From CBDDDW01 sp965226805 (GTDB lineage: Bacteria; Chloroflexota; Dehalococcoidia; Lucifugimonadales; JAGWBF01): a stretch of DNA of 64,000 nucleotides. The translations under genes and the position numbers were made by a program. Below are positions 1 through 8,604 of the stretch, one piece after another. Under the pieces are notes generated by a model, which ran no database searches, was not told the DNA's origin, and worked only from the letters and a program-made list of their open reading frames with translations. How positions within the stretch are numbered: the first letter of the stretch is position 1; the number at the start of each line of letters is the position of its first letter. Where the stretch lies: contig CBDDDW010000030.1 in assembly GCA_965226805.1 (NCBI GenBank), forward strand, positions 248,001 through 312,000, read 5' to 3'.

Positions 1-29
1 ATGCCGCGAGGGTGTACAATCTTAGCTAG
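1..29 (+). CDS. 3' end of an amidohydrolase paralogue (cut by window edge)
   Basis: Reading forward from base 3, the codons give AARVYNLS followed by the TAG at 27-29. This matches the C-terminus of the complete amidohydrolases in the window: the gene at 7153-8274 ends AARVYNLN, and others end AARVYGL or AARVYGLS. So a further Amidohydro_2-type gene, facing right and convergent with the next gene, probably ends here. Only nine codons are visible, so the call rests on this short match and on the local abundance of paralogues. A palindromic element begins inside its stop codon. Confidence 0.6.
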
Positions 30-238
30 TGTGCTGGGTCAGAATTCCGCAGTCGAATGGGACGCCCTTCGACGGGCTCAGGGTGAGCGGGCGCGGGGAT
101 TTCCGCTCGTGGGGAGTGACGAGTTCAGCTCGTGGTGAGCGGGGCGCGGTGATTTCCACTCGTGGTGAGCCTGTCGAACCACGGCCTGGCAAGCACAACC
201 CATAACCGTCAATTTATTGAACGAACTCAGGACGCTAG
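26..238. repeat. MITE-like element, family A copy 1
   Basis: The sequence is bounded by CTAGTGTGCTGGGTCAG on the left and CTCAGGACGCTAG on the right, imperfect inverted termini. It is homologous to 55647-55813, where the termini are a perfect 13-base inverted repeat. Shared interior stretches include CGCAGTCGAATGGG, CCCTTCGAC..GCTCAGGGTGAGCGGG, TGTCGAACCACGG and TCAATTTATTGAACGAACTCA. No protein is encoded. The CTAG ends suggest TA-targeted insertion as in Tc1/mariner-IS630 elements (inference). This copy has an extra internal repeat of the CTCGTGGTGAGC type. Confidence 0.7.
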
Positions 239-269
239 TGCTTGACAGATTTCTTAACGGGACTGGGCG

Positions 270-1391
270 CTAGCTGATTCGGTAGATCCTGGCCCCGTTG
301 CCGCCAGCGATCTTCGCCTTCTCCTCCTCGGTGCAGTCCCTCAAGACCTCCTCGAGGATCTCCCTGCTCTTTGGAAAGGTGGACTCCACGTGAGGGTAGT
401 CCGAGCCCCAGAGGATGTTGTCCACTCCTATGAGGTCCCTGAGCCTGATCCCTACGGTATCCTCCTGGAATCCCAGGAACACGTTGCGGTGGAAATATTC
501 GCTGGGGAGCATATCCTCTCCGAACCGGCGCCAGCCCACCCCTGGGACTCGTTGGGTGTAGGTATAGTCGATACGCTCCAGAAAATGGGGGACCCAGCCG
601 AGCTCCATCTCCACTGACCCCACCTGTAATTTTGGATATCGCTCGAACACACCACCGAAGATCATGTTTCCCAGCGAGTAACGCACCCAGTGGTCAACCG
701 AGGCGACGTAGGTCGGCTTGAGACTGTCAAACCTCTGGCTATTCTCCCCCAGGCCGGTCCGGTTCGTGCCAAGGTGCATGCTGATGGGGATACTCAGGTC
801 CTGGGCCGCCGCCCAGAAAGGATCGTATTCGGGCAGATCATAGGACCTGTCCTCTGGAGGGTACACGGTGATCATGGCGCCCGTCAGCCCTATCCCGGCA
901 CACCGTTCCAGCTCTTGAACACCCTCCGCTATGTCGTCGAGATTAATCATGCCGATGCCCTTGAGGCGGCGCGGAAACGGTCTGCAGAACTCGGCGAGCC
1001 AGTCGTTGTATGCCCGAAAGATGCCGGTGACCAGCCTGCTGTCAGCGAGAGAGAAGTGCAGCAGACCGATGGTGGGGTAGAGCAGCGAAGCATACACCCC
1101 GTCGATATCCATGTCTTTGACGTGCTCTTCCGGGATATATCCGCCGGGCCGTATATGCTCCGACGTGTCGCTATAAGTCAGCTTCTCGGGCTCCTCGAAC
1201 CGCCGCCCCGTCTGGCCTCCCGCCGAGGCCGGCACTCCGGCCACGCCTTCGCAGAACCACCAATCGCTGCCGTCTTCCAGGCGCTCGACATGTGGCGCCC
1301 TGCCCCTGAGCTCACCCTCCATCCTGCTCGTCCACAGGTCACCGGGCTCGAATACGTGGTTGTCCGAGGATATTAGCCTGTAATCTGGCAT
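270..1391 (-). CDS. Amidohydro_2-family metal-dependent hydrolase
   Basis: A 373-residue TIM-barrel hydrolase of the amidohydrolase-2 (ACMSD-like) family. The N-terminus has SSDNHVFEP (residues 8-16), equivalent to the strand-1 metal site, but with Asp/Asn-His rather than His-x-His. A second metal or catalytic His lies in ISMHLG (about 206), and the C-terminal metal Asp in WGSDYPHVEST (about 331). Family members hydrolyse amides or decarboxylate aromatic acids; the substrate cannot be told. The closest relatives here are the genes at 7153, 9776 and 10978. It lies immediately downstream of a luciferase-like monooxygenase on the same strand, about 30 bases away, so the two probably share a transcript. 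Likely cytoplasmic, as no signal peptide is seen. Confidence 0.88.
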   Translation of the reverse strand: MPDYRLISSDNHVFEPGDLWTSRMEGELRGRAPHVERLEDGSDWWFCEGVAGVPASAGGQTGRRFEEPEKLTYSDTSEHIRPGGYIPEEHVKDMDIDGVYASLLYPTIGLLHFSLADSRLVTGIFRAYNDWLAEFCRPFPRRLKGIGMINLDDIAEGVQELERCAGIGLTGAMITVYPPEDRSYDLPEYDPFWAAAQDLSIPISMHLGTNRTGLGENSQRFDSLKPTYVASVDHWVRYSLGNMIFGGVFERYPKLQVGSVEMELGWVPHFLERIDYTYTQRVPGVGWRRFGEDMLPSEYFHRNVFLGFQEDTVGIRLRDLIGVDNILWGSDYPHVESTFPKSREILEEVLRDCTEEEKAKIAGGNGARIYRIS

Positions 1392-1424
1392 CGCGTCCTC
1401 ACCGCTCCCGGAGGTGATGTCCGT

Positions 1425-2615
1425 TCAGTCGCCTACGGAGGCCTCCTTGAGGACCCTGGGCTCGGCCCAGGCCCGCTGGGCGGCGTCCACCGCCCGCGTC
1501 CTCATTGCCTGGAGCTCTTGCATGTGCTTCTTCGACCACTCGTTAGACCTGCCCAGCGGGGCCACGCTGTCCTGGAACTGAGGCATAACGTACCTAGCCA
1601 AGAGTTCGTAGCTGTGGAGTACCTTCTCTCTGGTCGTCCACTCGGTCACGTGCACCAGGAAAGTCCCGAAGCCTCCGCTCCGCTCGATTAGCCGCTGGAT
1701 CCCGGCGATACAGTCATCGGGCGTACCCACGACCCACGAGCCGGACTCTATCATGGCGTCGACTATTTTCTCAGCCGGGCCGGCGATCCCTGAGTTCATC
1801 CCAGCCGTCTCTTCTGAATACTCTCGGATGAAGCGGCCGGAGGCCACCCTGACATCCTCCACAGCCTCCCTCCGGCTCTCGGCCAGGTGAACTGGGATGG
1901 ACACTCGCCAGTCCTGGCGTTTCATCTCCTTGCCGTGCTGGGCAGCGGCCTCCTCAGCGATGGTCCAGAGCTCGCTGGGCTCGGGCTGGTCCTTGGCGCT
2001 CTTGACGCGCACGGCGGCCGAGAGGACCCCAACCCCGTACTTGCCTGCCACCGCCAAGCCCCAGGGCGAGCGAATGGAGGCCACGGTTATCGGCATGTGT
2101 GGTCGCTGATAGGGGCGAAGTTGAAGCACGCCTTCGTTGATCTGAAACCAATCGCTCTTGTAGCTCAGGGGGGCCGTTTCCGTCATGAGCCGGATAATGA
2201 TACCCAGGGCCTCGTCGGTCCGATCCTTCTGAGTCGCGGGGTCGATCCCCAGCATGTAGCTATCGGACGCCAACGCCCCGGAGCCCACGCCCATCATCAC
2301 CCTGCCACGGGACAAGTGGTCCAAAAGAACCATGCGGTCGGCCACCATGAAGGGGTGGTGGTAGGGCAGGCTGACTACACCCGAGCCCAATCTGATATGG
2401 CGTGTCCTCTCACAGGCCACTGCCATGAACAGCTCTGGGGAGGCGATCGTCTGCCACCCGGTGCTATGGTGCTCACCGATCCAAGCTTCGTCGAATCCGA
2501 GGGCGTCCACCCACTCCACCAGCTCGAGGTCCCGCTCCATTGCCAGGGTCGGGTTTTCCCCGATCCGATGGAAGGGTGGCACGAATATCCCGAACTTCAG
2601 CCCCTGGTGCGTCAC
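1425..2615 (-). CDS. LLM-class flavin-dependent oxidoreductase
   Basis: A 396-residue luciferase-like monooxygenase. The N-terminal beta-strand KFGIFVPPFHR and the segment GFDEAWIGEHHS are typical of bacterial luciferase and limonene monooxygenase-like proteins, as are the GVVSLPYHHPFMVADRM and GRVMMGVGSGAL segments. Such enzymes use reduced FMN (some F420) to hydroxylate or cleave organic substrates. The start is a GTG. It is a close paralogue of the gene at 34264-35430. It sits between a solute-binding protein and an amidohydrolase on the same strand, with gaps of 9 and 33 bases, which suggests one catabolic operon. Confidence 0.88.
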   Translation of the reverse strand: MTHQGLKFGIFVPPFHRIGENPTLAMERDLELVEWVDALGFDEAWIGEHHSTGWQTIASPELFMAVACERTRHIRLGSGVVSLPYHHPFMVADRMVLLDHLSRGRVMMGVGSGALASDSYMLGIDPATQKDRTDEALGIIIRLMTETAPLSYKSDWFQINEGVLQLRPYQRPHMPITVASIRSPWGLAVAGKYGVGVLSAAVRVKSAKDQPEPSELWTIAEEAAAQHGKEMKRQDWRVSIPVHLAESRREAVEDVRVASGRFIREYSEETAGMNSGIAGPAEKIVDAMIESGSWVVGTPDDCIAGIQRLIERSGGFGTFLVHVTEWTTREKVLHSYELLARYVMPQFQDSVAPLGRSNEWSKKHMQELQAMRTRAVDAAQRAWAEPRVLKEASVGD

Positions 2616-2624
2616 CCTACTTTT

Positions 2625-4454
2625 CTATTCTTTGACTATAGTCGACCAATTGACCCAAGCCCAGGCGCCGAACCCGTGGCCTGAGATATTGCTCCTTACC
2701 GCCAACGTATCAAAGGCGTACGCTGCCACAAACTGGGGGAAGTCATTCATGACCAGAGTCTCGAGCTCTCGGGTGATCTTGATTGCCTCTTCATCGGTCA
2801 GGGCGGCTACGCCTCTGGCCAGGACTTCCGATACCGCAGGGTTGTCATAGTCACTGTAGTTGCAGCAAGAGATGCCCGGTGGCTGGAAGAAATGGGTGAA
2901 GACGTATAGACCCACCGGCACGATAGCTCTACTGGATTTCTCGAGGGCCATGGCGTACCGCTTCGGGTACTCGAAGCGCATTCCCCCAAAGTCCGCCGCG
3001 CTGATTATGTCAATGGTCAGATCGATCCCCACGTCGGACAGAGCGGTCTTCATGGCCACCGCCAAGTTCTGGGAGACGGCTGACTCTAGCTCGACAACCA
3101 TTGAGGTTGCGAATCCATCAGGGTAGCCGGCCTCCGCCAAGAGCTGCTTTGCTTTGGCTGGATCGTAGGAGAACCACTCCTTGCTCTGGTCGGTCCCGAA
3201 GTCGATTGGACGCAGCACCGTGTTCTGCCTCGTCGCCAATCCACGGAACACGCCTTGTTGGATCTCATCGAAGGGGGTGGCGAAGGCAATTGCCATCCGC
3301 ACCTTCGGGTTATCAAAGGGGGCTACCCCATTATTCATGTTGATCCAGTACTCCAGCCCGAATCTACCCTCGGGGTCGCGCAAGATGTCCACGTCGGGAT
3401 CGCCCTCCAGCCTCTCCAGCTCATCCACACCAAGCTGCCACGCTACGTCAATAGTCCCGGCCGCTAGCAGGGATGCCCGTGTAGAGGCATCCGGCACTTC
3501 ACGAAGGATCACGCGGGCGTTGTTGCCGGGAGTGCTCCAGTAGTTGGGATTCCTCTCAAACTCCCATTCCTCCCCTTCCTGGACGCGGGAGAGTTGGTAA
3601 GGACCGAAGCTTGCCGAGTTGTCCTCAAGCCACACTTCGCCAAATTCGTCATCAGCGGTGAGGTGCTTGTTCAGCTCATCGAAGTCAGGTACGTGGAAGA
3701 ATATACGGGCTGTAGGCAGAAAGACGGAGTTGGGCGCCGGCAGGGTGTACTCCACCGTGGAGGCGTCCTTCACCACAACCTGGTCCGGGCTACTGAAACC
3801 GACGCTGCGCCAAACGAAAGCCCAGATGCGATTCATGGCGATGTAGCGCGTGGCGTGGGCTTTGAAGGTGTCGGCCGTCAGCAGATTGCCGTAGTTGCTG
3901 ATCACATCAGGGCGAACCTTGAAGGTGTAGACTGTCCCGTCTGCGCTCACGTCCCAAGACTCGTATAGTCCAGGCACTATCTGACTCGTGTCCTCGATGA
4001 AATTGCCGTCCCCGATGGGAGCGAACGCGTACTTTACCGGAAAGTCGTGGGTGTTGAACATGGATTCCAGGCCCACATCCCCTGCTACCGGGGCAGCTTC
4101 TCCATCCATCGCCGTCGGTAAATTGAAATGGGCGATGATCAATGTTGTGTCGGCCAGAGGCGCGACTTGAGTGGGTGTGGGAGCGCGAGTTGGGGTCGCC
4201 GTAGGCGCCGGGCGAGGAGTTGGAGTCGGCGCAGGGGTTGGCGTGGGCAGAGGCGTCTGGCCTGGGGTCAATCCCTGAGGTCCTTGCAGTCCTACAGGCC
4301 CAGCCGGCCCCGGGGGTCCCGCCGGTCCGTCAGCACCAGCCGGCCCTTGAGCCCCTGCTGGCCCTTGTGGCCCGGCGTCTCCCTCACATGCAGCCGCCAC
4401 TGCTAGTATTAGTATCAATGATAAGATGACCAAGAGCTTGCGTCGGAGTAGCAT
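2625..4454 (-). CDS. Solute-binding lipoprotein (SBP_bac_5) with collagen-like stalk
   Basis: Family 5 (peptide/nickel-type) extracellular solute-binding protein of about 609 residues. I start it at the ATG at 4454, which gives a clean lipoprotein signal (LLRRKLL, hydrophobic stretch, AAAC with Cys about 23). An ATG 15 bases upstream is also possible. Directly after the Cys come 13 uninterrupted Gly-X-Y triplets, mostly G-P-A/G-P-Q, then a Thr/Pro-rich linker, then the binding domain from LADTTLIIAHF onward. The paralogue at 5479-7101 has no such stalk. No permease or ATPase genes are adjacent. It likely delivers a ligand to an importer encoded elsewhere. Confidence 0.88.
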   Translation of the reverse strand: MLLRRKLLVILSLILILAVAAACEGDAGPQGPAGAQGPAGADGPAGPPGPAGPVGLQGPQGLTPGQTPLPTPTPAPTPTPRPAPTATPTRAPTPTQVAPLADTTLIIAHFNLPTAMDGEAAPVAGDVGLESMFNTHDFPVKYAFAPIGDGNFIEDTSQIVPGLYESWDVSADGTVYTFKVRPDVISNYGNLLTADTFKAHATRYIAMNRIWAFVWRSVGFSSPDQVVVKDASTVEYTLPAPNSVFLPTARIFFHVPDFDELNKHLTADDEFGEVWLEDNSASFGPYQLSRVQEGEEWEFERNPNYWSTPGNNARVILREVPDASTRASLLAAGTIDVAWQLGVDELERLEGDPDVDILRDPEGRFGLEYWINMNNGVAPFDNPKVRMAIAFATPFDEIQQGVFRGLATRQNTVLRPIDFGTDQSKEWFSYDPAKAKQLLAEAGYPDGFATSMVVELESAVSQNLAVAMKTALSDVGIDLTIDIISAADFGGMRFEYPKRYAMALEKSSRAIVPVGLYVFTHFFQPPGISCCNYSDYDNPAVSEVLARGVAALTDEEAIKITRELETLVMNDFPQFVAAYAFDTLAVRSNISGHGFGAWAWVNWSTIVKE

Positions 4455-4569
4455 AAGAAAAGCCCCCATCACATTAGTCTGCGCGACCACGCAAAGGCCA
4501 CACACATGTGCAACTGATGGAATTTACCAGAACGCCCCTCTAGCTGTCAACCCGTCCCGCTGGTCGAAA

Positions 4570-5004
4570 TCAACTTTCCTTGGGCACGGCGATCGCGCCT
4601 TCAATCTCGATGAGGATGTCGGGGTGCGCAAGTGCGCTGACTTCGACCAGGGTGCGTGGCGGCGGGTTCTCGGGATCGAAAAGGCGGGCCGAAATTCCGT
4701 TAAGAATATTCTGGCCGCTTATGTCGGTCATGTAGATATTGAGTTTGACGATATTGCCCCATTCACCATCGACGGTATCCAGAATGATTTTGATATTAGC
4801 GAAAGTCTTCTCAGTCTGCTCACGGATACCACCTCGTAGCCACTCTGCTTCCGCGACCGGGTCGTGAGGATGCACGTGGTAGATCGGGATCGACCCGCAG
4901 CCAGAGAACAGGACCAGCTTGGCGTCATCAACTGAGTAGGCCGCGCTGAAGGGGCTGTTGTATCCAGAATGGAGTGGGATGTGGTGGATAGTCGTGATCT
5001 TCAT
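4570..5004 (-). CDS. RidA/YjgF/RutC-family protein
   Basis: A 144-residue protein of the Rid superfamily, which hydrolyses reactive enamine/imine intermediates. The family features are visible: a GYNSPFSAAYSVDDAKLVLFSG start, the central QTEKTFANIKIILDTV, YMTD, and the C-terminal PRTLVEVSALAHPDILIEIEGAIAV, where the Arg is the usual carboxylate-binding residue. Length is a little above the usual 125-130. It is set between two solute-binding protein genes on the same strand. Together with the neighbouring luciferase-like monooxygenase and amidohydrolase, the setting recalls the RutA/RutB/RutC pyrimidine pathway (inference only). Confidence 0.9.
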   Translation of the reverse strand: MKITTIHHIPLHSGYNSPFSAAYSVDDAKLVLFSGCGSIPIYHVHPHDPVAEAEWLRGGIREQTEKTFANIKIILDTVDGEWGNIVKLNIYMTDISGQNILNGISARLFDPENPPPRTLVEVSALAHPDILIEIEGAIAVPKES

Positions 5005-5478
5005 GACAGAGCTCTCCTTGTCATTACTGATTCAAGCGTGCAGCGGTGATCATAGATGTGTATATAGTAGGATTCGTAGCTGCTCCAGGTCCTGTTGGAC
5101 ACCCTCCGCGAATCAAAATGCACCCGGCGCGCATGGTTGAGAGTCCCGCCCGGTGACACCTACTCCCTGGAAAGGTTTACATCTCAATGTGATTACTGCT
5201 ACACGCGGTCTCCGGGCCCGACTGACCATAATGCGCCGGTGTTGCGTATTTGTCCATGCTGCCCTAAGGTGGCTGGATTCCGGATATGGCGGGAACTTGA
5301 GCAACAACTGCTGCGTCCTCTGCGATAGCGGGCCAAGCCTATATTTGCTGGATAAGGAATACCGAGGTCGTCAGATCTAAAGGGGAAGGGCGAGGGGACA
5401 AACCCCTCGCCCTTCCGACGCACCACTCCGTTATTCTATCGGAGGCTGCACCCCGCCGCCGTCGATGGACCGTACGCC
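5005..5478. other. Intergenic region without a gene
   Basis: Between the start of the RidA gene and the stop of the next solute-binding protein gene, both leftward. It should carry the promoter for the RidA gene. The only clear structure is the strong hairpin at 5384-5416. Short open frames here have no recognisable protein features. Confidence 0.6.
5384..5416 (-). terminator. Strong hairpin, probable transcription terminator
   Basis: A perfect 14-base inverted repeat (GGAAGGGCGAGGGG / CCCCTCGCCCTTCC) with a 5-base loop lies about 60 bases past the stop of the leftward solute-binding gene. On the minus strand the hairpin is followed by CCTTTAG, so the U-run is short. It is probably an intrinsic terminator, or a 3'-end-stabilising structure. 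Confidence 0.6.
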
Positions 5479-7101
5479 CTACTCTTCTTTAACGATGGTG
5501 GCCCAGTTCAGCCATTGCCAGGGAGCCCAGGCGTATCCCGATATGTTGTCTCTCGTGGCCAGCCTGTCTATCTCGTAGACAATGGGCACTTTGGGCAGGT
5601 CGCTCATGATAATCTTCTGGATGTCATTGGCTATTCTCAGCTGCTCATCCACAGAGCTTGCGGCGACGCCCTCGGCAAGCTTGGCAGATATCTGGTCGTT
5701 GGTATAGTCAGCCCAGTTGCAGCACGCCACGTCTGGGGGCTGGTAGAAATGGGTGTAGACGTACATGGCGTTGGGCACAATGGACTTGTCCGAATCGTTT
5801 AGCCACATCGCATAGGGCCGAGGCCTGCTGAACTGGCCAATGTCGGAAGCGGGTTTCTTATCGATCCCCATATCTATCCCGACATCCGCCAGTGCGGACT
5901 TCATAGCGATAAGCACCAGCTCGCCAATGGCCGATTCCGAATTCAGTGTGACCGTCGTCGAGAATCCATCGGCGTGCCCGGCAGCGGCCAGTAGCTGCTT
6001 CGCTTTCTCCACGTCGAAATCATAACGGGGAACTCCGGACGTCGAGAAACCGATATCTATCGGGCGGAGGAGGGTCTCAAGCCGGTCCGCGTGGCCTTTA
6101 AACACGCCCTGAATGATATCGTCGTAGGGGATCGCGTGGGCGATCGCCTGGCGCACCCGAACGTCGTCGAAGGGTGGCAACGTTGTGTTCATAACCAGAT
6201 GGAGCTCAGTGCCTATCTTGCGGGTTGGGTCACTGAGAATCTTTACCCCGCTCTTGCCCTTGAGCCTCGCGAGCTCATCCACAGAGAGCCCCCACGCGAT
6301 ATCGACCGTCCCTGCCTCAAGGAGGGACGCCCTGACGGATGCGTCCGGAACGTTGCGTATAAAGACACGAGAGTTGTTGGGTGTGTCTCCCCAATAGTTG
6401 GGGTTAGCTTCGAACTCCCATTGTTCACCCTCCTGGATTAGAGCAAGACTATAGGGGCCGAAGCTGGCGGAGTTCTTTTCAAACCACAGCCGGCCCCACT
6501 CATCATCCGGCGTCAAGTGTTTCTTGACTTCCGTAGAGTCGGCTATGTTCCAGAATATGGTAGCGGTGGGGACAAACACGGCATTGGGGGCTGCCAGGTT
6601 GTACTCCACTGTGTACTTGTCTTTCACTACGACCTGGTCTGAACCCTTAAGCCCCACGCTACCGTAGACGAAAGCCCATATTTGGCCCAGCCCAAAGTAC
6701 CGATCGGCGTGCCACTTGAAGTCCTCGGCAGTCAGCTCGTTTCCTCGGCCGCTCTTGACACCCTTGCGAATGTTGAAGGTAATTGTCTTTCCGTCGGCGC
6801 TTACGTCCCAGGTCTCCACCAGGCCGGGCTGGAACCCGGAAGTATCCTGGATGAAGTTGCCTCCCGCGACGGACTTATATTGATACTGGAAGGGGAAATC
6901 GTGGGTATTCATCATCGACTCAAGGCCGACATCGCCGCCCGCTGCCGCTCCTTCCGCTTCCATCGCGATGGGAAGGGCGTTATGTGCGATGATGAGCGTC
7001 GTGGCGGGGGCATCGTCATCTCCGCCGCATGCCACTCCAAATAACAGCAAGAACCCGAGTACGCCAGCAATCAGGCTCCCGAGAATCGCTCTTGACCTCA
7101 T
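5479..7101 (-). CDS. Solute-binding lipoprotein (SBP_bac_5)
   Basis: A 540-residue family 5 solute-binding protein for peptide-like or other solutes. The N-terminus has a lipoprotein signal with Cys about 25 (hydrophobic stretch then FGVACGG). The mature domain starts TTLIIAHNALPIAME and shares many blocks with the paralogue at 2625: GGDVGLESM, NTHDFP, ETWDVSADGKT, KNSASFGPY and RASLLEAGTVDIAWGL. It lacks the collagen-like stalk. The start is supported by GGAGG seven bases before the ATG. A hairpin lies downstream and an amidohydrolase gene lies 51 bases upstream on the same strand. Confidence 0.9.
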   Translation of the reverse strand: MRSRAILGSLIAGVLGFLLLFGVACGGDDDAPATTLIIAHNALPIAMEAEGAAAGGDVGLESMMNTHDFPFQYQYKSVAGGNFIQDTSGFQPGLVETWDVSADGKTITFNIRKGVKSGRGNELTAEDFKWHADRYFGLGQIWAFVYGSVGLKGSDQVVVKDKYTVEYNLAAPNAVFVPTATIFWNIADSTEVKKHLTPDDEWGRLWFEKNSASFGPYSLALIQEGEQWEFEANPNYWGDTPNNSRVFIRNVPDASVRASLLEAGTVDIAWGLSVDELARLKGKSGVKILSDPTRKIGTELHLVMNTTLPPFDDVRVRQAIAHAIPYDDIIQGVFKGHADRLETLLRPIDIGFSTSGVPRYDFDVEKAKQLLAAAGHADGFSTTVTLNSESAIGELVLIAMKSALADVGIDMGIDKKPASDIGQFSRPRPYAMWLNDSDKSIVPNAMYVYTHFYQPPDVACCNWADYTNDQISAKLAEGVAASSVDEQLRIANDIQKIIMSDLPKVPIVYEIDRLATRDNISGYAWAPWQWLNWATIVKEE

Positions 7102-7152
7102 GACCGACCTCCTAATCCTTACGTAATGGTGTAGACAGCGAGGCAGCGCAGG

Positions 7153-8274
7153 TTAGTTGAGATTATAAACCCTCGCGGCGTTTCCGCCCGCGATCTTGGC
7201 CTTCTCCTCTTCGGTGCAGTCCGCCAGAATTTCCCCGAGTATCTCCTGGCTCTTTGGGAACGTGGACTCCACATGGGGGTAGTCGGAGCCCCACAAAAGT
7301 TTGTCGACACCTATGATATGGCGCATCTGCATGCCCAGGGGGTCCTCCTGGAAGCTCAGGAACACATTATCGTGGAAAAAGTCACTGGGGATCATGTTCT
7401 CTTTGAACCGGTACGGCGCGACTTCCCTGGGTCTCTGGTTATACATGTGGTCCAGCCGCTCCAAAAAATGCGGGACCCACGACAGCTCGTGCTCTATGGA
7501 CCCGACCGCCAGCTTCGGATAACGCTCGAACACGCCGCTATAAATCATGTGGGTAAGGGACATGCGGACCCAGTAATCCATATTAACCAGAAAGGCCGCA
7601 ACCATAGGTTCCTGCTCAAGTGCTTTCGCCTCTTCCACGGAAGGACGGTTGGTGGCCGTGTGGAGGCTTAGCGGGATCTGGAGGTCCTGCGCCGCTGCCC
7701 AGAATGGCTCGTATTCCGGAGAATCGTAGGTCCTGTTGGGCTGGGGATATACCGGGATCATAGCTCCCACCAGCCCCATCTTTGCACAGCGCTCCAGCTC
7801 CTCGATGGCCTCCCCCACGTTATCCAGGTTAATCATGGCTATGCCCTTTATCCGCTGCGGAAAGGGGGCACAGAACTCAGCCAGCCAGTCATTGTAGACG
7901 CGGAAAACCGAATTGAGAAGCTCCCGGTCGGGCACCTTGTACAGCAGGAGGCCAACGGTTGGGTAGGTTATGCTGGCATACACGCCGTCTATCTCCAGGT
8001 CCTTTATGTGCTCTTCGGGTATATAACCTCCCGGCCGGACGCTGTCCATCGTATCTCCCAGCGTCAGATTGTCGGGGTCCTCGAACCTGACACCCACCTG
8101 GCCGATCCCAACGTTCATACCCTTTAGGCCGTCGCAATACCACCAATCGGCTCCATCCTCCTCGCGCAAGACCTGGGGCGCCCGCTCTCTGTACCGCGAC
8201 TCAATCCTGCTGGTCCACAGGTCTGCGGGCTCAAACACGTGATCATCTGATGATACTATTCTATAGCCATCCAT
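7153..8274 (-). CDS. Amidohydro_2-family metal-dependent hydrolase
   Basis: A 373-residue paralogue of the gene at 270-1391. SSDDHVFEPADLWTSRI is at the N-terminus, LSLHTATN carries the mid-barrel His, and LWGSDYPHVESTFP carries the C-terminal Asp. The ending is AARVYNLN. Likely a cytoplasmic hydrolase or decarboxylase of unknown substrate. It is the first gene of the leftward block, with a solute-binding protein gene directly downstream. Its upstream region (8275-8604) holds a remnant IS end. Confidence 0.88.
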   Translation of the reverse strand: MDGYRIVSSDDHVFEPADLWTSRIESRYRERAPQVLREEDGADWWYCDGLKGMNVGIGQVGVRFEDPDNLTLGDTMDSVRPGGYIPEEHIKDLEIDGVYASITYPTVGLLLYKVPDRELLNSVFRVYNDWLAEFCAPFPQRIKGIAMINLDNVGEAIEELERCAKMGLVGAMIPVYPQPNRTYDSPEYEPFWAAAQDLQIPLSLHTATNRPSVEEAKALEQEPMVAAFLVNMDYWVRMSLTHMIYSGVFERYPKLAVGSIEHELSWVPHFLERLDHMYNQRPREVAPYRFKENMIPSDFFHDNVFLSFQEDPLGMQMRHIIGVDKLLWGSDYPHVESTFPKSQEILGEILADCTEEEKAKIAGGNAARVYNLN

Positions 8275-8604
8275 TTCGGAAACTCCTGTGCCAAATAAGT
8301 AAGGTTCCGTTCCTCCAAGAATCTTTAGCGCCTGAAGCTGGCAAAGCGAGTATATTATTCGACCTGGCGAGTGTCAACTGGCGGGCGTGTGGGGCACGCG
8401 ATACTCCCCTAAGCCGATATTTCCCAGATGGAATCCAGCACTTTACATAAACATACCATCCTGTGATAGCACAGACTCTATGACCGACTTCTGAAGTTGC
8501 CCACTGCCACCAACCGCACCAATTTCACCAAGGACTCTCGGAATCGTCGGCCACCGTTCAGGGTCGGGGGTGTAGATGCCTAAGGAATCAGCTTGGGGAC
8601 GAAG
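8275..8604. other. Intergenic region carrying an IS remnant
   Basis: No gene was recognised. It separates two leftward genes and should hold the promoter of the amidohydrolase at 7153-8274. Most of its right half is the IS-end remnant described at 8412-8530. Confidence 0.55.
8412..8530. mobile_element. Solo end of an IS1380-type element
   Basis: Starting at AGCCGATATTTCCCAGATGG this stretch matches the reverse complement of 17403-17538, the right end of the IS1380 element. The first 27 bases are identical, then scattered differences appear, with blocks such as CTGAAGTTG and ACTGCCACCAACCGC kept. The match fades after about 120 bases. No transposase is attached, so this is a leftover or deletion scar of a related element. 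Confidence 0.7.

Noticed and set aside
690..1376. Long plus-strand open frame over the first amidohydrolase
   Set aside because: It is antisense to a gene with clear family motifs; its own protein has no recognisable features and reflects GC-rich codon bias.
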